Shown here in pieces: positions 19,741 to 28,258 of a stretch of DNA of 64,000 bases. Within the stretch, counting starts at the first letter, position 1. The number at the start of each line of letters is the position of its first letter. Source of the DNA: Metabacillus sp. KUDC1714. GTDB taxonomy: Bacteria; Bacillota; Bacilli; Bacillales; Bacillaceae. The stretch is from the NCBI RefSeq assembly GCF_014217835.1, contig NZ_CP055263.1, positions 434,001-498,000 of the forward strand, read 5' to 3'. Under the pieces are notes generated by a model. The model was not told the DNA's origin. It worked only from the letters and a program-made list of their open reading frames with translations, and searched no databases. The translations under genes and the position numbers were made by a program.

Positions 19741-20076
19741 ATGGACAACGAAGCCTTTATACCGGCTTTTATTCATAGCTATTTTATTGCATTAGGGGTT
19801 ATTTTAGGTGGTACACTTATAGGTGCAATTGGAGCTTTCTTGGCAGGTGAGCCTCCTTTAACGAAAATGTTTGAGTTTGCAAATCGCTTAAAAATATGGG
19901 CACTTGTTGCTGCAATAGGTGGAACATTTGATGCTTTCTACAGTTTTGAACGTGGTATTTTCCAAGGAGAAACAAGAGACATCATAAAACAAGTATTACT
20001 AATTATTTCTGGAATGGGTGGAGCACAAACAGGCTGGCTTCTAATTCATTGGTTAACACAGGAGCATATTTCATGA
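19741..20076 (+). CDS. ytrH: Sporulation membrane protein YtrH
   Basis: A 111-residue membrane protein with three hydrophobic segments (about 10-38, 50-70 and 80-105). The sequence FIHSYFIALGVILGGTLIGAIGAF is characteristic of YtrH, a mother-cell sporulation protein controlled by sigma-E in B. subtilis. I choose the ATG at 19741, 9 bases after AGGAGG; the ATGs at 19732 and 19735 abut the ribosome site. Its stop overlaps the start of ytrI (ATGA), so the pair is coupled. I could not identify a convincing sigma-E promoter in the short region upstream. Confidence 0.9.
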   Translation: MDNEAFIPAFIHSYFIALGVILGGTLIGAIGAFLAGEPPLTKMFEFANRLKIWALVAAIGGTFDAFYSFERGIFQGETRDIIKQVLLIISGMGGAQTGWLLIHWLTQEHIS

Positions 20077-20576
20077 GAATTCCACCACATTATCAACAAC
20101 CTTCATGGCAGCGTTTTTTTGCCGGTGCAGCGATTGGGGCAATTATTAGCTGGGGCGTTTTTTTATTTATCTTTGGAGTGATCCAAGAAAAGCATAAGAC
20201 CATTATCGATGAACAAGAGTTAACTATTCAAAAGTTAAGAAAAGACAAAGAAATTTATCAAGAAGAATATATAAAATTAAATAAAGAAGCGCAACAAAAA
20301 ATTACTGTTCAAGAAATAAATATCCATCTAACAAACGGTGACAAATATCTTTTTAAGGATTTTATGATAAAAAATATAGAGGATGAGGTAGAAAAAGATT
20401 TATCTGATTTAATTGCAAAAGATATCGAGAGCGTTTCTTCAAGTCATTTATTAATCGAAAGAACGATTGAGAATAAGGTTTTTAAGAGAGATGGAAAAGA
20501 ATATAAACTTGAGATGACAAAATTCATGTTACTAACAACTATTTATATTGAGGTTGAGATCTCATTTTTAGAATAG
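20073..20576 (+). CDS. ytrI: Sporulation membrane protein YtrI
   Basis: A 167-residue protein with one membrane segment (about residues 13-36), a short coiled coil (about 38-75, EQELTIQKLRKDKEIYQEEY) and a C-terminal soluble domain. It is the partner of YtrH, needed for efficient sporulation in B. subtilis. The ATG at 20073 overlaps the ytrH stop and has AGGAG 8 bases upstream. The TAG stop is created by a mobile repeat: TA is the end of the target duplication and G is the first base of the element (20576-20727). Without the element the frame would stop at TAA at the same codon, so the protein is unchanged. Confidence 0.9.
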   Translation: MRIPPHYQQPSWQRFFAGAAIGAIISWGVFLFIFGVIQEKHKTIIDEQELTIQKLRKDKEIYQEEYIKLNKEAQQKITVQEINIHLTNGDKYLFKDFMIKNIEDEVEKDLSDLIAKDIESVSSSHLLIERTIENKVFKRDGKEYKLEMTKFMLLTTIYIEVEISFLE

Positions 20577-20727
20577 GCTCTGTTAAAGCTCACTGGTGAT
20601 TTTTGTACTTTGTTGATTGGAACGGATATGAGAGACTCATGCAGGTGCATAGCACCGACGAGGCTCCAGGACCGCCCCGGAAAGCATTCACCTGCAGCGG
20701 AAATAAAGAAACAAGTATAACAGAGCC
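20576..20727. mobile_element. MITE-like non-coding element, family B, copy 1
   Basis: A 152-bp element with terminal inverted repeats GGCTCTGTTA and TAACAGAGCC. It is flanked by a perfect 8-bp direct repeat TTAGAATA (20568-20575 and 20728-20735), a target-site duplication. It has no open frame for a transposase. The interior holds GGACCGCCC and CTGCAGCGGAAAT, shared with copy 2 at 38744-38927. Eight-base duplications with ends of this kind are known for IS6 and ISL3 family elements; which transposase moves it cannot be told from this window. Confidence 0.85.
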
Positions 20728-20735
20728 TTAGAATA

Positions 20736-21131
20736 AAAAATTTTATGGAATATGCAAAAATGAATCGCATTTAACTCAAATATCCGATAAAATAGAAATA
20801 GGAAAAACAAGTAAATGATTTATTTTTTACTTTCATCAAGAATTACTACAATGTTCACCTCTCTCTACTCACCTCAAGGGTAAAAAACTTGTGAAATCCT
20901 ATGATATCTTTTTTGATAAACACCTGCCTACTGATTCTATATCAACTACCTAAAGTAAGTGTAATGCACAAACAGTTTGATGGCAAAAAGCAAAATATTT
21001 ATTTTACCTTTTACCATCATGACATTCCGTTCAATGTTTCACAAATCATTTTAAGACGAAACTGACAAAAAAAGGAAATGTCACACTCGTCAATATTGAT
21101 TTTGTAATGACATATTAATGGAGGGATTAAA
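20736..21131. other. Intergenic region, no gene seen
   Basis: About 400 bases of AT-rich sequence between the mobile element and the small gene at 21132. I find no open frame with a ribosome site. A TGTCA...TGACA pair at about 21078-21113 may belong to the promoter or leader of the downstream gene. Confidence 0.5.
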
Positions 21132-21317
21132 ATGGACATTTTTAATTCAAAAAAAATTGCTCAAGAAAAATTAGAGCATATTAAAAATGGCTTTTCAGCA
21201 TATGTTGAATCTGCCGAACTAGCAAAGTTAATAAAAAAAGAAATACAAGTATTAAATCTCGATGTATATGAGGATGCCACTGATATCGGGGTTTGGTTTA
21301 TCCCAAACAGAGATTAG
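21132..21317 (+). CDS. Hypothetical 61-residue protein
   Basis: I do not recognise this protein. It is a soluble, charged sequence (MDIFNSKKIAQEKLEHIKNG...) with a predicted helix over about residues 7-40 and a C terminus ending GVWFIPNRD. Support for a real gene is the ribosome site TGGAGGG 6 bases before the ATG and the codon pattern. It stands alone between the ytrI locus and convergent nrnA; the region 21318-21414 has no clear terminator of its own and shares the nrnA stem-loop. Confidence 0.65.
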   Translation: MDIFNSKKIAQEKLEHIKNGFSAYVESAELAKLIKKEIQVLNLDVYEDATDIGVWFIPNRD

Positions 21318-21414
21318 TAAGCGTTATCATACCCCCTCAACTTTATAATTTCTTTATTGTATGAGACATTACTATTCTTTTTTTCTTGAAATCTTCAAAA
21401 AGTCCATACCCTAT

Positions 21415-21450
21415 AAAAAAAGGTTCGGAACCCTATCACAATTCCGAACC
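21415..21450 (-). terminator. Terminator after nrnA
   Basis: On the minus strand the stem GGTTCGGAA/TTCCGAACC is followed by TTTTTTT, 26 bases past the nrnA stop. Confidence 0.85.
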
Positions 21451-21475
21451 ACTACATAACCTTTTTCATAACTAT

Positions 21476-22414
21476 TTAATAATCTTGACAAAGCTCTTCC
21501 AAATCTTTAAGCACCTGAACAGCTTCTTCCCAGTTATAAATGGATGCTCCTGATGCTAAAGGATGTCCACCACCATTATATTTCCTTGCTAATTCATTTA
21601 TCACAGGCCCTTTTGATCGCAATCTGACTCGAATTTGATTTTCCTCTTCAACGAAAAACACCCAAGATATAACTCCCTCAATATTTCCGAGAATACCAAC
21701 CAACTGAGATGCTTCTGAGGGCGTTACTTCATACTCAGTTAAGATCTCCCTTGAAATATTCATACTTGCAGCACCTGATGAAGTTAACGTAAAGTTTTGC
21801 AGCACATAGCCACTTAGCTTTGCAACATTCCGCTTTGTTTTGTAAAGTTCATTATATAATGGAGTAAACTCAATTCCTTCAGATATTAGTGCACTAGCGT
21901 AACCAAAAGTCTTTTCAGTTGTACTAGGGAAAAGGAAGCGCCCAGTATCACCAACAATACCGGCATATAATAACTGTGCAGCTTTTTTAGAAAGTACAAG
22001 CCCCTGTTCTTTACCTTCTAAAAATAATTCATAAATCATTTCACTTGTTGCAGCTGCTGTTGTATCAACCCATAGCAGATCTCCATACTTGTCCTCATTC
22101 GGATGATGATCAATCTTTATCAGTTTTTTACCATTTTTATAGCGTTGATCACTTACACGAGCTTGGTTCGCAGTATCACAGACAATAACTAACGCTTCCT
22201 GGTAAACGTCATCATCTACTAGATCCATTTTATAAAGAAATTCCAAAGATGGCTCACTTTCACCAACAACAAAGATATTCTTTTCTGGATAAGATGCCTT
22301 CAACACTTCAGCTAACCCACATTGTGATCCATAAGCGTCTGGATCTGGACGAACATGGCGATGAATAATAATCGTATTATTTTGATGTATTTCTTCTAAG
22401 ATCTGCTGTTTCAT
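21476..22414 (-). CDS. nrnA: NrnA oligoribonuclease / pAp phosphatase
   Basis: A 312-residue DHH/DHHA1 phosphoesterase. The DHH half carries HRHVRPDPDAYGSQ (residues 18-31), CDTAN (about 84) and the eponymous DHH in IDHHPNED (about 106); the DHHA1 half ends with GGGHPLASGA. NrnA degrades short oligoribonucleotides, including pGpG, and dephosphorylates 3'-phosphoadenosine 5'-phosphate. A diguanylate cyclase gene lies elsewhere in this window, so removal of pGpG may be relevant. ATG start with AAAGGAG upstream. Divergent from ytpI across 194 bases. Confidence 0.93.
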   Translation of the reverse strand: MKQQILEEIHQNNTIIIHRHVRPDPDAYGSQCGLAEVLKASYPEKNIFVVGESEPSLEFLYKMDLVDDDVYQEALVIVCDTANQARVSDQRYKNGKKLIKIDHHPNEDKYGDLLWVDTTAAATSEMIYELFLEGKEQGLVLSKKAAQLLYAGIVGDTGRFLFPSTTEKTFGYASALISEGIEFTPLYNELYKTKRNVAKLSGYVLQNFTLTSSGAASMNISREILTEYEVTPSEASQLVGILGNIEGVISWVFFVEEENQIRVRLRSKGPVINELARKYNGGGHPLASGASIYNWEEAVQVLKDLEELCQDY

Positions 22415-22608
22415 TTGAATCTCCTTTAAAGTTCTTTATTAGTTATTAAATCATAAATACATGTATTTAAAAAGAAAGAATAATCAGCAAATAGGAAATA
22501 AGTACAATTTAATGAAAGTCATGTTAAAATAAAGCGAGACTTTTCAGATCTTTATGGTCAATTTTAAAATAACAGCTGAAATATGATTTATTGTGGAGGT
22601 TTTTAAAT

Positions 22609-22908
22609 ATGCCAGTGTTAGTTGTGATCATCGTTATTTCTTTAGCTTTTTATGCATATTTTAAGGTAAAAGCATTTAGATCCACTAAGTCGATCGAAAA
22701 ACGGTGGATAGCTGCAAAATCTAGTATTGCATTAGGATTATTTGTTGCATCTTTTGGCCTTAACCAATTATTCCTATATCGTTCCACCTTGTCGTTAATC
22801 GTGGGAATAATCTTTGTACTTATTGGAATAAGTAGTAGTTGGGCAGGATTCCGTGCCTATAAGCATTATTTACCACAAGTAGTAAAAGAAGCTCAAGAAC
22901 AAAAATAA
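22609..22908 (+). CDS. ytpI: YtpI family membrane protein
   Basis: A 99-residue protein with three hydrophobic segments (about 1-20, 40-58, 62-85) and a charged tail; it matches YtpI of Bacillus by size, topology and place beside nrnA. Function unknown. The ATG at 22609 has TGGAGG 9 bases upstream; the longer frame from TTG at 22591 reads through that ribosome site and is rejected. A stem of AATAAGAAG and CTTCTTATT (22903-22940) with a T tail overlaps the stop and serves as terminator. Confidence 0.82.
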   Translation: MPVLVVIIVISLAFYAYFKVKAFRSTKSIEKRWIAAKSSIALGLFVASFGLNQLFLYRSTLSLIVGIIFVLIGISSSWAGFRAYKHYLPQVVKEAQEQK

Positions 22909-23047
22909 GAAGGGGATTGTGTCTTCCTCTTCTTATTTTTAAAGTTAAATATCGTTTTTTTATTTAGTTTTTGTAATTTACTTCAACAGTCCAACTTTGT
23001 GAAAAGACGTTGCCCATTTGATCGATACTAATAAAGTAGCTTCGAGG

Positions 23048-24364
23048 TTATCTTTCTATCAATTGAACCATCATCATCGCCTTCCCTACTACCATACCTT
23101 CACTGTATGCTTCAATATCAATCTTTCCAAACTTTCTCCCTACTTCTAGTATTTTCGGGTGAAGTTCAAGCATTGATTCCATTTGCACTGGCTTAATGAA
23201 GTAAATCGTGATATTTTCGACAATGATATCACCTTTTTTTTGCGCTCTTAAATATCGATTTACTGATTCTGTAACAAGTGTCGTAAACACACCATAAGAA
23301 ATTGTTCCAAGATGGTTTGTCATTTGCGGACTTACTTCACATCTAAAAATACTACTCCGCTTTGATTCATCTTCAATCGTTATAAACTGATTGGTCACAA
23401 TATCGTCAAGTTTCTCACCAATTTGCGGCTGACGCTGGATCATTTGCAATGCTTTTAAAACGTCCTGACGACTAATCATCCCTTGTAAACGATTATGTTG
23501 ATCAACTACCGGAAGCACTTCAATCCCTTCCCAAACCATCATTTGGGCAGCAGATGCAACTGACGTTTTGCCCATAACTGTAACTGGACTTTTTGTCATT
23601 ACCTTTTCAATTATTGTAGAATGATCATGTCCCATTATATCCTTTGATGTTACGATTCCATGCACCTTAATATTTTGGTCAATAACAGGAAATCGTCCAT
23701 GTCCTGTTTCATAGTTATTCTGATACCAGGTTGCTACAGTATCTGTTGTTTTTAAGTAAATTGTTTTTTCAAGAGGTGTTAATATATCCTCAACTTGAAC
23801 AATTTCCTTTTTGATAAGCTGATCATAGATAGCACGATTAATCATTGTACCAACAGTAAACGTATCATAGCTAGTAGAGATAATCGGCAATTCAAGCTCA
23901 TCTGCTAATTTCTTCACACTATCTTCTGTATCAAAGCCACCTGTTATTAAAACAGCTGCACCAGCCTCTAAAGCGTATTGATGAGCATTTGTACGGTTTC
24001 CAACTATTAATAAGTTACCTGCACCGGTATAACGCATCATTGCCTCTAGCTTCATTGCACCGATTACAAACTTATTTAACGTTTTATGTAAACCAGCTCG
24101 TCCACCTAAAACCTGCCCATCAACAATGTTAACAACCTCTGCATAGGTTAATTTCTCGAAGTTTTCCTTCTTTTTTGTTTCAATTCTAATTGTTCCTACT
24201 CGTTCAATCGTACTAACATACCCTTTATTTTCGGCTTCTTTAATCGCCCTATAGGCTGTTCCTTCACTAACATTAATATCCTTAGCAATTTGACGAACTG
24301 AAATTTTTTCACCGACAGGAAGTGAATTAATATATTGTAAAATTTGCTCGTGCTTCGTAGCCAA
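23048..24364 (-). CDS. ytoI: YtoI: HTH-DRTGG-CBS-hotdog sensor protein
   Basis: A 438-residue multidomain protein. In order: a winged HTH (about 5-65, with SVRQIAKDINVSEGTAYRAIKEAENKG), a DRTGG domain (about 80-185), a CBS pair (about 195-310, with GHDHSTIIEKVMTKSPVTVMG and VLPVVDQHNRLQGMISRQDVL) and a thioesterase-like hotdog domain (about 335-435). The combination suggests a regulator that senses an adenine nucleotide through CBS and an acyl thioester or acyl-CoA through the hotdog domain; this is inference, and its target is unknown. It starts at TTG with AAGGGTGA upstream. Confidence 0.85.
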   Translation of the reverse strand: MATKHEQILQYINSLPVGEKISVRQIAKDINVSEGTAYRAIKEAENKGYVSTIERVGTIRIETKKKENFEKLTYAEVVNIVDGQVLGGRAGLHKTLNKFVIGAMKLEAMMRYTGAGNLLIVGNRTNAHQYALEAGAAVLITGGFDTEDSVKKLADELELPIISTSYDTFTVGTMINRAIYDQLIKKEIVQVEDILTPLEKTIYLKTTDTVATWYQNNYETGHGRFPVIDQNIKVHGIVTSKDIMGHDHSTIIEKVMTKSPVTVMGKTSVASAAQMMVWEGIEVLPVVDQHNRLQGMISRQDVLKALQMIQRQPQIGEKLDDIVTNQFITIEDESKRSSIFRCEVSPQMTNHLGTISYGVFTTLVTESVNRYLRAQKKGDIIVENITIYFIKPVQMESMLELHPKILEVGRKFGKIDIEAYSEGMVVGKAMMMVQLIER

Positions 24365-24479
24365 GCTGCATCACCCTTTATATATAACAATCTAATAGTA
24401 CGTTATTCGTCTTATCTTCTTTTATTATAAGGGTGGTGCATATATATATCAACGCATGGTTTAGAACTGCTTTATCTCT

Positions 24480-24719
24480 TCATTTCAAACGTTGACGTGC
24501 ATAGGTTCTTTTTGTTTTGTAGGATTTAATTTGTTTTGCTTGAACCTGTTTCTTAGGACGATATAGATAATATGCAAAGTTCCCACCAATTACAAATATC
24601 GCTAGACACAACCAACTCATAGCAAACACAGTTTGTAATTGATCACCAGATAAAGTAATTTGCTGAAGTCCGTAATAGAGCATTGCAAGAGTAACTAATG
24701 TATAAATTAAATTTTTCAA
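24480..24719 (-). CDS. Hypothetical 79-residue membrane protein
   Basis: Two hydrophobic segments (residues 3-20 and 30-52) followed by a strongly basic cytoplasmic tail (RPKKQVQAKQIKSYKTKRTY). I do not recognise a named family. TTG start with AAGGGTGA about 5 bases upstream. It lies between ytkL and ytoI, separated from ytkL by the terminator at 24778-24806, in which GAAGTAG and CTACTTC form the stem, so it has its own promoter or weak read-through. Confidence 0.65.
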   Translation of the reverse strand: MKNLIYTLVTLAMLYYGLQQITLSGDQLQTVFAMSWLCLAIFVIGGNFAYYLYRPKKQVQAKQIKSYKTKRTYARQRLK

Positions 24720-24895
24720 TCAAATCACCCTTTCAAATTAATTATTGCTCTATTTTATGCATGTACCATAAAAAAAAGAAGTAGTTGATATGAATCATCT
24801 ACTTCCATCTATTGATTGCCCATTCGTATTAAAATCAGATGTTTCAATATTAATTAGTGGGGTTTTAAAACAATCACATTAAATGATATTTTACC

Positions 24896-25576
24896 TTATA
24901 ATTCTAGTTTTTCTCCAACCTTTAATGGATAGCCTATCCCTTTTGGCAGCATGTTTGTAAATTCTTTAGGATCCTGTTTTATTGCAGGAAACGTATTGTA
25001 ATGAATAGGAACGACCCTTTTAGCTTTTAGCCAATCAGCTGCAGCTACTGCATCCTCTGGACCCATTGTTAAATTATCCCCTATTGGTAAAAATGCTAGA
25101 TCAATAGTATTTCTATTCCCAATCATCTTCATATCAGAAAACAACGCAGTATCCCCGGCATGATAGATCGTTTGGCCATTAGCTGTTAACAGAACTCCTG
25201 AAGGCATCCCTGTATATACAACAGTTCCGTCTGCTTCTTCATAACTTGATCCATGAAAAGCCTGTGTTAGTTTGACTGTACCAAAGTCAAATTTATAAGC
25301 TCCACCAATATTCATTGGATGAATGTCAATATCATTTTTACCTATGTAAACCGCTAACTCATACGGAGCAATAACTAATGCATTGTTTTTCTTAGCAATT
25401 TCGACTGTATCACCGACATGATCATTATGACCATGTGTTAAAATAATCACATCAACTTCAAGGTCAGTTACTTTTAAATCGGTTAAACCATTACCATTAA
25501 TAAATGGATCAATAATAATCTTTTTATTCCCTGTTGAAATTTGTACGACTGAATGACCATGATAAGATACATGCAT
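24896..25576 (-). CDS. ytkL: UPF0173 metal-dependent hydrolase YtkL
   Basis: A 226-residue metallo-beta-lactamase-fold hydrolase. Metal ligands are visible in YHGHSVVQI (residues 4-12), [11 protein letters not shown] (about 47-57), the aspartate of HAGDTALF (about 140) and the late [10 protein letters not shown] histidine. Substrate unknown for the UPF0173 family. The ATG at 25576 has AGGTG upstream; the frame extension to 25585 uses that site as codons. A terminator stem (24778-24806) follows on the minus strand. Confidence 0.9.
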   Translation of the reverse strand: MHVSYHGHSVVQISTGNKKIIIDPFINGNGLTDLKVTDLEVDVIILTHGHNDHVGDTVEIAKKNNALVIAPYELAVYIGKNDIDIHPMNIGGAYKFDFGTVKLTQAFHGSSYEEADGTVVYTGMPSGVLLTANGQTIYHAGDTALFSDMKMIGNRNTIDLAFLPIGDNLTMGPEDAVAAADWLKAKRVVPIHYNTFPAIKQDPKEFTNMLPKGIGYPLKVGEKLEL

Positions 25577-25672
25577 TCTATTCACCTGCTTTCTTTATAT
25601 TTACACGAAAATGGTAATCAGTATCTATAATTCGTTTTACCCTTTTTCACCGTTTTTTTAAACGTTATACTC

Positions 25673-25711
25673 AAAAGAGGCTGACAAAATAAAAATGGTT
25701 CAGCCTCTTTT
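25673..25711 (-). terminator. Terminator after ald
   Basis: Arms AAAAGAGGCTGA and TCAGCCTCTTTT around a 15-base loop, 16-54 bases after the ald stop. It would stop transcription from either strand. Confidence 0.85.
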
Positions 25712-25726
25712 GTTGGAGTAACGTAT

Positions 25727-26848
25727 TTAAACCCCAAGTAACAGAGTACGTGCATCTGAGTAGGATAAGCCGTGTGCTGCTGCTACCGCTTCGTAAGTGA
25801 CATATCCATCTAATGTATTGATACCTTTTAATAGAGCTTCATTTTCCAAGCATGCTTTTTTGTAGCCCTTGGAAGCAATTTGAACAGCATAAGGGACAGT
25901 TACATTTGTTAGAGCGAATGTTGAAGTGCGTGGAACAGCGCCTGGCATATTAGCAACAGCATAATGTAATACCCCATGTTTCTCATACGTTGGATTATCA
26001 TGAGTTGTTATTTTATCAGTTGTTTCAAAAATCCCACCTTGATCAATCGCAATATCAACAATAACAGATCCATCTGACATAGAACTTACAACATCCTCTG
26101 TTACAAGCTTTGGAGCTTTTGCACCAGGAATTAACACTGCTCCTATAACCAAATCAGATTCACGAACAGCTTCTGCAATATTAAGAGGATTTGACATTAA
26201 TGTTGAAATGTCACTACCAAAAATATCATCAAGCTGTCTTAATCGCTCAGAATTCACATCTAAGATTGTTACCTCTGCACCTAGTCCAATTGCAATCTTC
26301 GCCGCATTTGTTCCAGCAACACCACCACCAATAATGGAAACCTTTCCTCTCCTTGTCCCAGGAACTCCTGCTAATAATATCCCCTTACCTCCCTTTGGCT
26401 TTTCTAAAAATTGCGCACCAATTTGCGAGGCCATTCTACCAGCAACTTCGCTCATCGGTGTTAGCAGTGGGAGAGTACCGTTTGGAAGCTGAACTGTCTC
26501 ATAAGCAATCGCAATTACTTTATGATCAATTAAAGCAACAGTTAACTCAGGCTCAGGTGCAAGATGTAAATACGTAAATAAAATGAGCCCTTCTCGGAAA
26601 TAACGGAATTCTTCTTTTAAAGGTTCCTTTACCTTCATAACCATATCCATCGCCCATGCTTGTTGAGCTGTTTCAACAATTTGCGCACCAGCTTCAATAT
26701 ACTGTTCATCTGTAAACCCTGAACCTACCCCTGCATTTTTTTCAATATATACTTCATGTCCAGAGTTTACGAGATGAAAAGCACCTGCAGGGGTCATAGC
26801 AACACGATTTTCATTATTTTTAATTTCTGCAGGAATGCCAATTTTCAT
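25727..26848 (-). CDS. ald: Alanine dehydrogenase
   Basis: A 373-residue NAD-dependent alanine dehydrogenase (alanine to pyruvate plus ammonium). N-terminal [23 protein letters not shown] includes substrate arginine R15, VMKVKEPL carries K74-region lysine, the central Rossmann loop is [18 protein letters not shown] (about 174-191) and [14 protein letters not shown] lies near 237-250. ATG start with AAGGAGG upstream. Monocistronic. In Bacillus it is needed for alanine catabolism during sporulation; no operator was recognised in the 210-base upstream gap. Confidence 0.96.
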   Translation of the reverse strand: MKIGIPAEIKNNENRVAMTPAGAFHLVNSGHEVYIEKNAGVGSGFTDEQYIEAGAQIVETAQQAWAMDMVMKVKEPLKEEFRYFREGLILFTYLHLAPEPELTVALIDHKVIAIAYETVQLPNGTLPLLTPMSEVAGRMASQIGAQFLEKPKGGKGILLAGVPGTRRGKVSIIGGGVAGTNAAKIAIGLGAEVTILDVNSERLRQLDDIFGSDISTLMSNPLNIAEAVRESDLVIGAVLIPGAKAPKLVTEDVVSSMSDGSVIVDIAIDQGGIFETTDKITTHDNPTYEKHGVLHYAVANMPGAVPRTSTFALTNVTVPYAVQIASKGYKKACLENEALLKGINTLDGYVTYEAVAAAHGLSYSDARTLLLGV

Positions 26849-27058
26849 AATAACTCCTCCTTAGCAATCGTTTCAAACTATTAATCCTTATCAGTATTGC
26901 CGTAATTTATTATATGATTACGAAAACAGACAGGTCCGAGGAGTTTTATTAAAATTTATAAAAAAATTGATAGTTGCTTAAAGTCTACTTAAATCTATAG
27001 TGGAAAAAGGATGTTCTTCTCAAAAAATATCCCTTAGATCTTTCCCATAGTAAGCTAA

Positions 27059-27820
27059 TTAAACATTATAACGATGTATAACATTAGCACCTCCTGTTAC
27101 CTCGATTATTGAACCAGTTATCATATCAGAGTTTTCTTCACATAAAAAGGAAATTGTTCTAGCTATATCTTCACCAGTTCCTGAACGTCCAATAGGTGTT
27201 TGGATATCGCTTATTCTTCTAGAATGATCTATGGTTGCTTCTTTCATTTCGCCTATTATATTACCTGGGCATATCATATTAGCTGTTATTCCAAACTCTG
27301 CTTCTTCTATACTAATCGATTTCGTTAGTGACACTAACCCCACCTTTGCAGCACTAAAAGCCGATCGATGTAACCAACCAGGTGATGATACAGCTCCTTG
27401 AAATCCATAAGTAATGATGCGCCCATAGTTCTGCTTTCTCATGATTGGTACGATTTTTTTAAACATGTGAAAAACAGAGCTTAAATTTCCTTCAATCATT
27501 TGATACCACTCTTCATCTGTATAATCTGCAAGTTTTTTTCTTTCAAATATGTATGGTCCAGCATTATTAATTAAGCAATCGATTCTTCCAAAGCGTTCGA
27601 ACGAAAGATCAATCATTGTTGTTAGATCTTCTTTTTTTGTAACATCACCTTGAACAAATAAGAGACGATCGCCAATATGTGAATACAATGTTTTTAATTC
27701 TTTCACAGCACTCGTATCACTTCGGTAATTTATCGTAACAGAAAAACCATTTTTTAAAAATTCCTCTGTTACCTTTTTCCCCAAGCCTTTAGATCCAGCC
27801 GTTATAAGGGCATGTCGCAC
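27059..27820 (-). CDS. ytkK: Short-chain dehydrogenase/reductase (YtkK-like)
   Basis: A 253-residue SDR. The cofactor loop TAGSKGLGKKV (TGxxxGxG variant with Ala for the first Gly) is near residues 5-17, NNAGPY near 85, and the catalytic residues follow as S near 134 and YGFQGAVS...SAFSAAKVGL, in which the usual YxxxK is changed: the position reads SAFSAAK with Phe instead of Tyr. The missing tyrosine suggests altered or lost oxidoreductase activity. I choose the GTG at 27820 because GGGGAGGG lies 8 bases upstream; the frame to 27841 overlaps it. The place near ald and ytkL matches YtkK of B. subtilis. Confidence 0.8.
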   Translation of the reverse strand: MRHALITAGSKGLGKKVTEEFLKNGFSVTINYRSDTSAVKELKTLYSHIGDRLLFVQGDVTKKEDLTTMIDLSFERFGRIDCLINNAGPYIFERKKLADYTDEEWYQMIEGNLSSVFHMFKKIVPIMRKQNYGRIITYGFQGAVSSPGWLHRSAFSAAKVGLVSLTKSISIEEAEFGITANMICPGNIIGEMKEATIDHSRRISDIQTPIGRSGTGEDIARTISFLCEENSDMITGSIIEVTGGANVIHRYNV

Positions 27821-27977
27821 GATAAAGTCCCTCCCCATCAAACTTGTCCTTATTCTTTTCTATCTCTATTGTGCTGATAACATCTCTATTTTACAATATA
27901 CTTGTTTTAAAACTTGTAACTTCTTGTTAAATTCACGTTAAAAATATTCATAAGGGAGGGAAAAATGCACAAAAAAA

Positions 27978-27999
27978 GCCGACTAATTATAAAGTCAGC
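27978..27999 (-). terminator. Stem-loop upstream of ytkK region
   Basis: GCCGACT and AGTCAGC arms around an 8-base loop, with A7 and A6 runs on the two sides. On the minus strand it lies after the small gene 28029-28187 and ends its transcript. Confidence 0.75.
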
Positions 28000-28028
28000 T
28001 AAAAAATAATTAAAACTAATCATTTTAT

Positions 28029-28187
28029 TTAGTCCTTCCTAACTTGTAAATGCTCCTGTAGGAAGTTTTGCTCATATTGTTGCTCAACAACACCACTTGA
28101 ATAGGAATCCGTTATTTGCTGCATCGTTTCTTGTTCACCAAGATGATCATAATAATAGGTTTGCCGTGTTATTCGTTTGTTTTTCAA
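28029..28187 (-). CDS. Small hypothetical protein, 52 residues
   Basis: A short open frame not long enough for usual ORF calling: TTG start, 52 residues beginning MKNKRITRQTYYYDHLGEQE and ending VRKD. Support: AAGGAG 7 bases before the TTG, a terminator right after it (27978-27999), and a composition rich in Gln, Tyr and charged residues as in a real soluble protein. It lies directly downstream of argH (72 bases) on the same strand, so it may be co-transcribed with argGH. No function can be proposed. Confidence 0.6.
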   Translation of the reverse strand: MKNKRITRQTYYYDHLGEQETMQQITDSYSSGVVEQQYEQNFLQEHLQVRKD

Positions 28188-28258
28188 AACTGTCAACTCC
28201 TTATTTTCATTTACTCGGTTAGTGTCTCTGAAAATAAGAAGCTTATTCAGTTAAAATG

